64,000 nt of DNA, taken from assembly GCA_027046965.1 (NCBI GenBank), contig JALTWR010000008.1:85324-149323 (forward strand), read 5' to 3'. The position numbers were made by a program, and so were the translations under genes. Under the pieces are notes generated by a model that saw only the letters and a program-made list of their open reading frames with translations, was not told the DNA's origin and searched no databases. Numbering within the stretch: position 1 is the stretch's first letter; each line of letters begins with the position of its first letter. The DNA comes from Candidatus Altimarinota bacterium (GTDB taxonomy: Bacteria > Patescibacteriota > Gracilibacteria > Absconditabacterales > Absconditicoccaceae). Positions 62,632 through 64,000 of the stretch are shown one piece after another.

Positions 62632-63030
62632 ATGAAAAAGTTATATAAGGTTTTACTAGGTGTTATAGTAGGTCTTTCTTTAGTCTTAACGGGATGCGAT
62701 AGTAAGGCAGATGTTGTCTCTAGAAATATTAGTAGAGAAGCTGACCAATTCAAGATCTACAGGCGAATTGTATTCTATAATGGGTTTACAGGCGATTATA
62801 TTCTTGTTGTAGAGGGATATTGTTCTTTGGGCAATTTCGATGAAGAAAGGGAGCTGAGTGTAACATGTAAGGTAGGAGAAGGTAAGTATGTTAAGCATTT
62901 TCTTGGATTAAGTGCCACCGTTACCTATTTTGCAGAGCAATTGAGAGAGGCTAATGTTAGTCCTTACCATTATAAGGTATATTTCCGACCTACTACAATT
63001 GTGCCTAATGTGGAAATGGATACCCCTTAG
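62632..63030 (+). CDS. putative lipoprotein; TGA-free, strong Shine-Dalgarno
   Basis: A 132-residue protein with a lipoprotein signal peptide: MKKLYKVLLGVIVGLSLVLT, then GC, with lipobox LTGC. The mature part is not recognised (FKIYRRIVFYNGFTGDYILV). The start is chosen by a GGGGGGG run at 62619-62625; ATGs at 62626 and 62629 are in frame and also possible. All eleven or so glycines are GGN, none TGA. The region around the start (G-run, then ATGATGATGAAAAAG) resembles that of the gene at 59623. It has its own promoter and terminator, so it looks like an acquired single-gene unit. Confidence 0.75.
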   Translation: MKKLYKVLLGVIVGLSLVLTGCDSKADVVSRNISREADQFKIYRRIVFYNGFTGDYILVVEGYCSLGNFDEERELSVTCKVGEGKYVKHFLGLSATVTYFAEQLREANVSPYHYKVYFRPTTIVPNVEMDTP

Positions 63031-63059
63031 AAGAATGATTAGTTTTCTTGAGTTTGTTT

Positions 63060-63089
63060 GCCCTGGGGTATTTCCCCAGGGCTTTTCTT
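63060..63089 (+). terminator. Rho-independent terminator after the lipoprotein gene
   Basis: A perfect 9-bp stem: GCCCTGGGG at 63060-63068, loop TATTT, CCCCAGGGC at 63074-63082, then TTTTCTT. It is the most canonical terminator in the window. Confidence 0.92.
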
Positions 63090-63101
63090 ATTTACAAAAA
63101 A

Positions 63102-63129
63102 TTGAATTGTTAAGATAAACTGATATACT
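63102..63129 (+). promoter_or_regulatory. predicted promoter for alaS
   Basis: TTGAAT at 63102-63107, a 16-base spacer, TATACT at 63124-63129, 40 bases before ATG 63169. Confidence 0.5.
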
Positions 63130-63168
63130 GATGGCATAAAGCAGATTTAAAAATATATAGTTTAATCA

Positions 63169-64000
63169 ATGAGTGGAAAAATTACTTCAGAAAAAATAAG
63201 ACAGCTTTGGAAGCAATTTTGGGAATCATCTCCCAGAGATCACAAACGAGCAAAACCTGATTCTTTGATCCCTTCTCAAGAAGATAAAACAGTTCTTTTT
63301 ACTACAGCTTGAATGCAACAATTTGTGCCTTATTTGATGGGGAAGCCTCATCCTTTGGGCAAAAGACTTTACAATATTCAAAAGTGTGTAAGGACTTGAG
63401 ATATTGATGAGGTGGGAGATGAAAGACATTTAACTTTTTTTGAAATGATGGGTAATTGGTCCTTGTGAGATTATTTTAAAAAAGAAGCAATTAGCTGGTC
63501 ATATGAATTTTTGACTGATTATCTTAAGATACCCTCAAATAAAATTTGAGCAACTATTTTTAAATGAGAAAAATGAATACCCAAAGATGAAGAATCTCAA
63601 AAGTATTGGCAACAAGTAGGTGTGCTTGCTGAGAGAATTAAGCCTTTGGGGGCAGATGATAATTTTTGGGGGCCTGCTTGAGAAATTTGACCGTGTGGAC
63701 CATCTACTGAAATTTATGTGGATAGATGACCTGCATGGGGACCAGATGATCGAAACCTGGGTACCAATGATAGGTATATAGAGGTGTGGAACGATGTGTT
63801 TATGGAATTTTACAAAGATAAGCAGGGTAACTATACTCCTTTGCCTCAAAAAAATGTTGATACTTGAATGGGCCTTGAGAGAATTACAATGATAATGCAA
63901 GAGGTTCCAACCGTATTTGAAACCGATCTTTTTGAACCTATCATTAAAGTAATAGCAAAACATTGAATGGTTGATTATCCATTGGAAAAATATTTTTGGA
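63169..64000 (+). CDS. alaS: alanyl-tRNA synthetase, 5' part (runs off the window)
   Basis: The first 277 codons of AlaRS; the gene continues past the right edge. It begins [20 protein letters not shown], then [60 protein letters not shown] and [20 protein letters not shown], the class II motif 2 and adenylation blocks of AlaRS in order. Many conserved glycines (TTAGM, CVRTGD, SLGDYF, GEIGPCG) are TGA codons. The editing and C-Ala domains lie outside the window. Confidence 0.96.

Overview
The window comes from a bacterium that reads UGA as glycine (translation table 25). That code is known from the candidate phyla Absconditabacteria (SR1) and Gracilibacteria (BD1-5). Read with the standard code nearly every gene breaks into pieces. 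Read with TGA as Gly the pieces join in one frame, and TGA falls on invariant glycines: the GGDG motif of NAD kinase, the EFVGDA motif of RNase III, the GPGSFT loop of TsaB. All complete genes stop at TAA or TAG, and tryptophan is still encoded by TGG, so this is not the Mycoplasma code. The DNA is AT-rich, genes are closely packed, most starts lack a Shine-Dalgarno sequence, and no tRNA, rRNA, CRISPR array or insertion sequence was seen. Which of the two phyla it is cannot be decided from this window.

Layout. 0.1-9.2 kb: a FemAB-like transferase, leucyl aminopeptidase, TsaB, NAD kinase, a GGDEF protein, TrpRS, RuvA, an O-antigen ligase-like protein and a stand-alone PHP domain. 9.2-9.65 kb: a weak region with a possible broken ORF. 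9.7-13.2 kb: class I ribonucleotide reductase (nrdB-nrdA) with a radical-site Phe in NrdB. 13.4-22.4 kb: a polyprenyl-phosphate sugar-1-phosphate transferase, a Rad50/SbcC-like ATPase, a PiT phosphate permease, two small proteins, AspRS, and a WecG/TagA glycosyltransferase. 22.5-34.5 kb: the core expression cluster, L10 leader-rplJ-rplL-rpsB-(membrane protein)-tsf-rpsF-ssb-rpsR-rpmH-rpoB-rpoC, closed by a clear terminator. 34.5-42.8 kb: a double-domain ThyX, rpmA-rpmF-nusB-rnc-secF-dcd, bifunctional Rel, and a zinc-ribbon membrane protein.

42.8-49 kb is the most unusual part. Isoleucyl-tRNA synthetase has grown to 1403 residues because a Nudix domain and two histidine-phosphatase domains are inserted into its catalytic body, while its C-terminal end is missing. 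It is followed by membrane proteins with VirB2/TrbC-like modules and a degenerate PriA-like protein. 49-51.4 kb: mnmA, an FtsQ-like protein and a divergent PAP2 protein on the minus strand. 51.5-59.6 kb: RNase Y, then an operon of membrane and secreted proteins with start-stop overlaps ending in a membrane-anchored MoxR ATPase, a PH-domain protein and Hsp20. 59.6-64 kb: two genes with strong Shine-Dalgarno sites and no TGA-Gly codons (probably foreign), an M23 peptidase with SLH-like repeats, a small protein, and the 5' part of alaS.

Together the window is mostly informational and cell-envelope housekeeping: transcription, ribosome, tRNA charging and modification, dNTP supply (NrdAB, Dcd, ThyX), an undecaprenyl-linked glycan route (WecA-like, WecG-like, O-antigen ligase) and peptidoglycan or S-layer remodelling.
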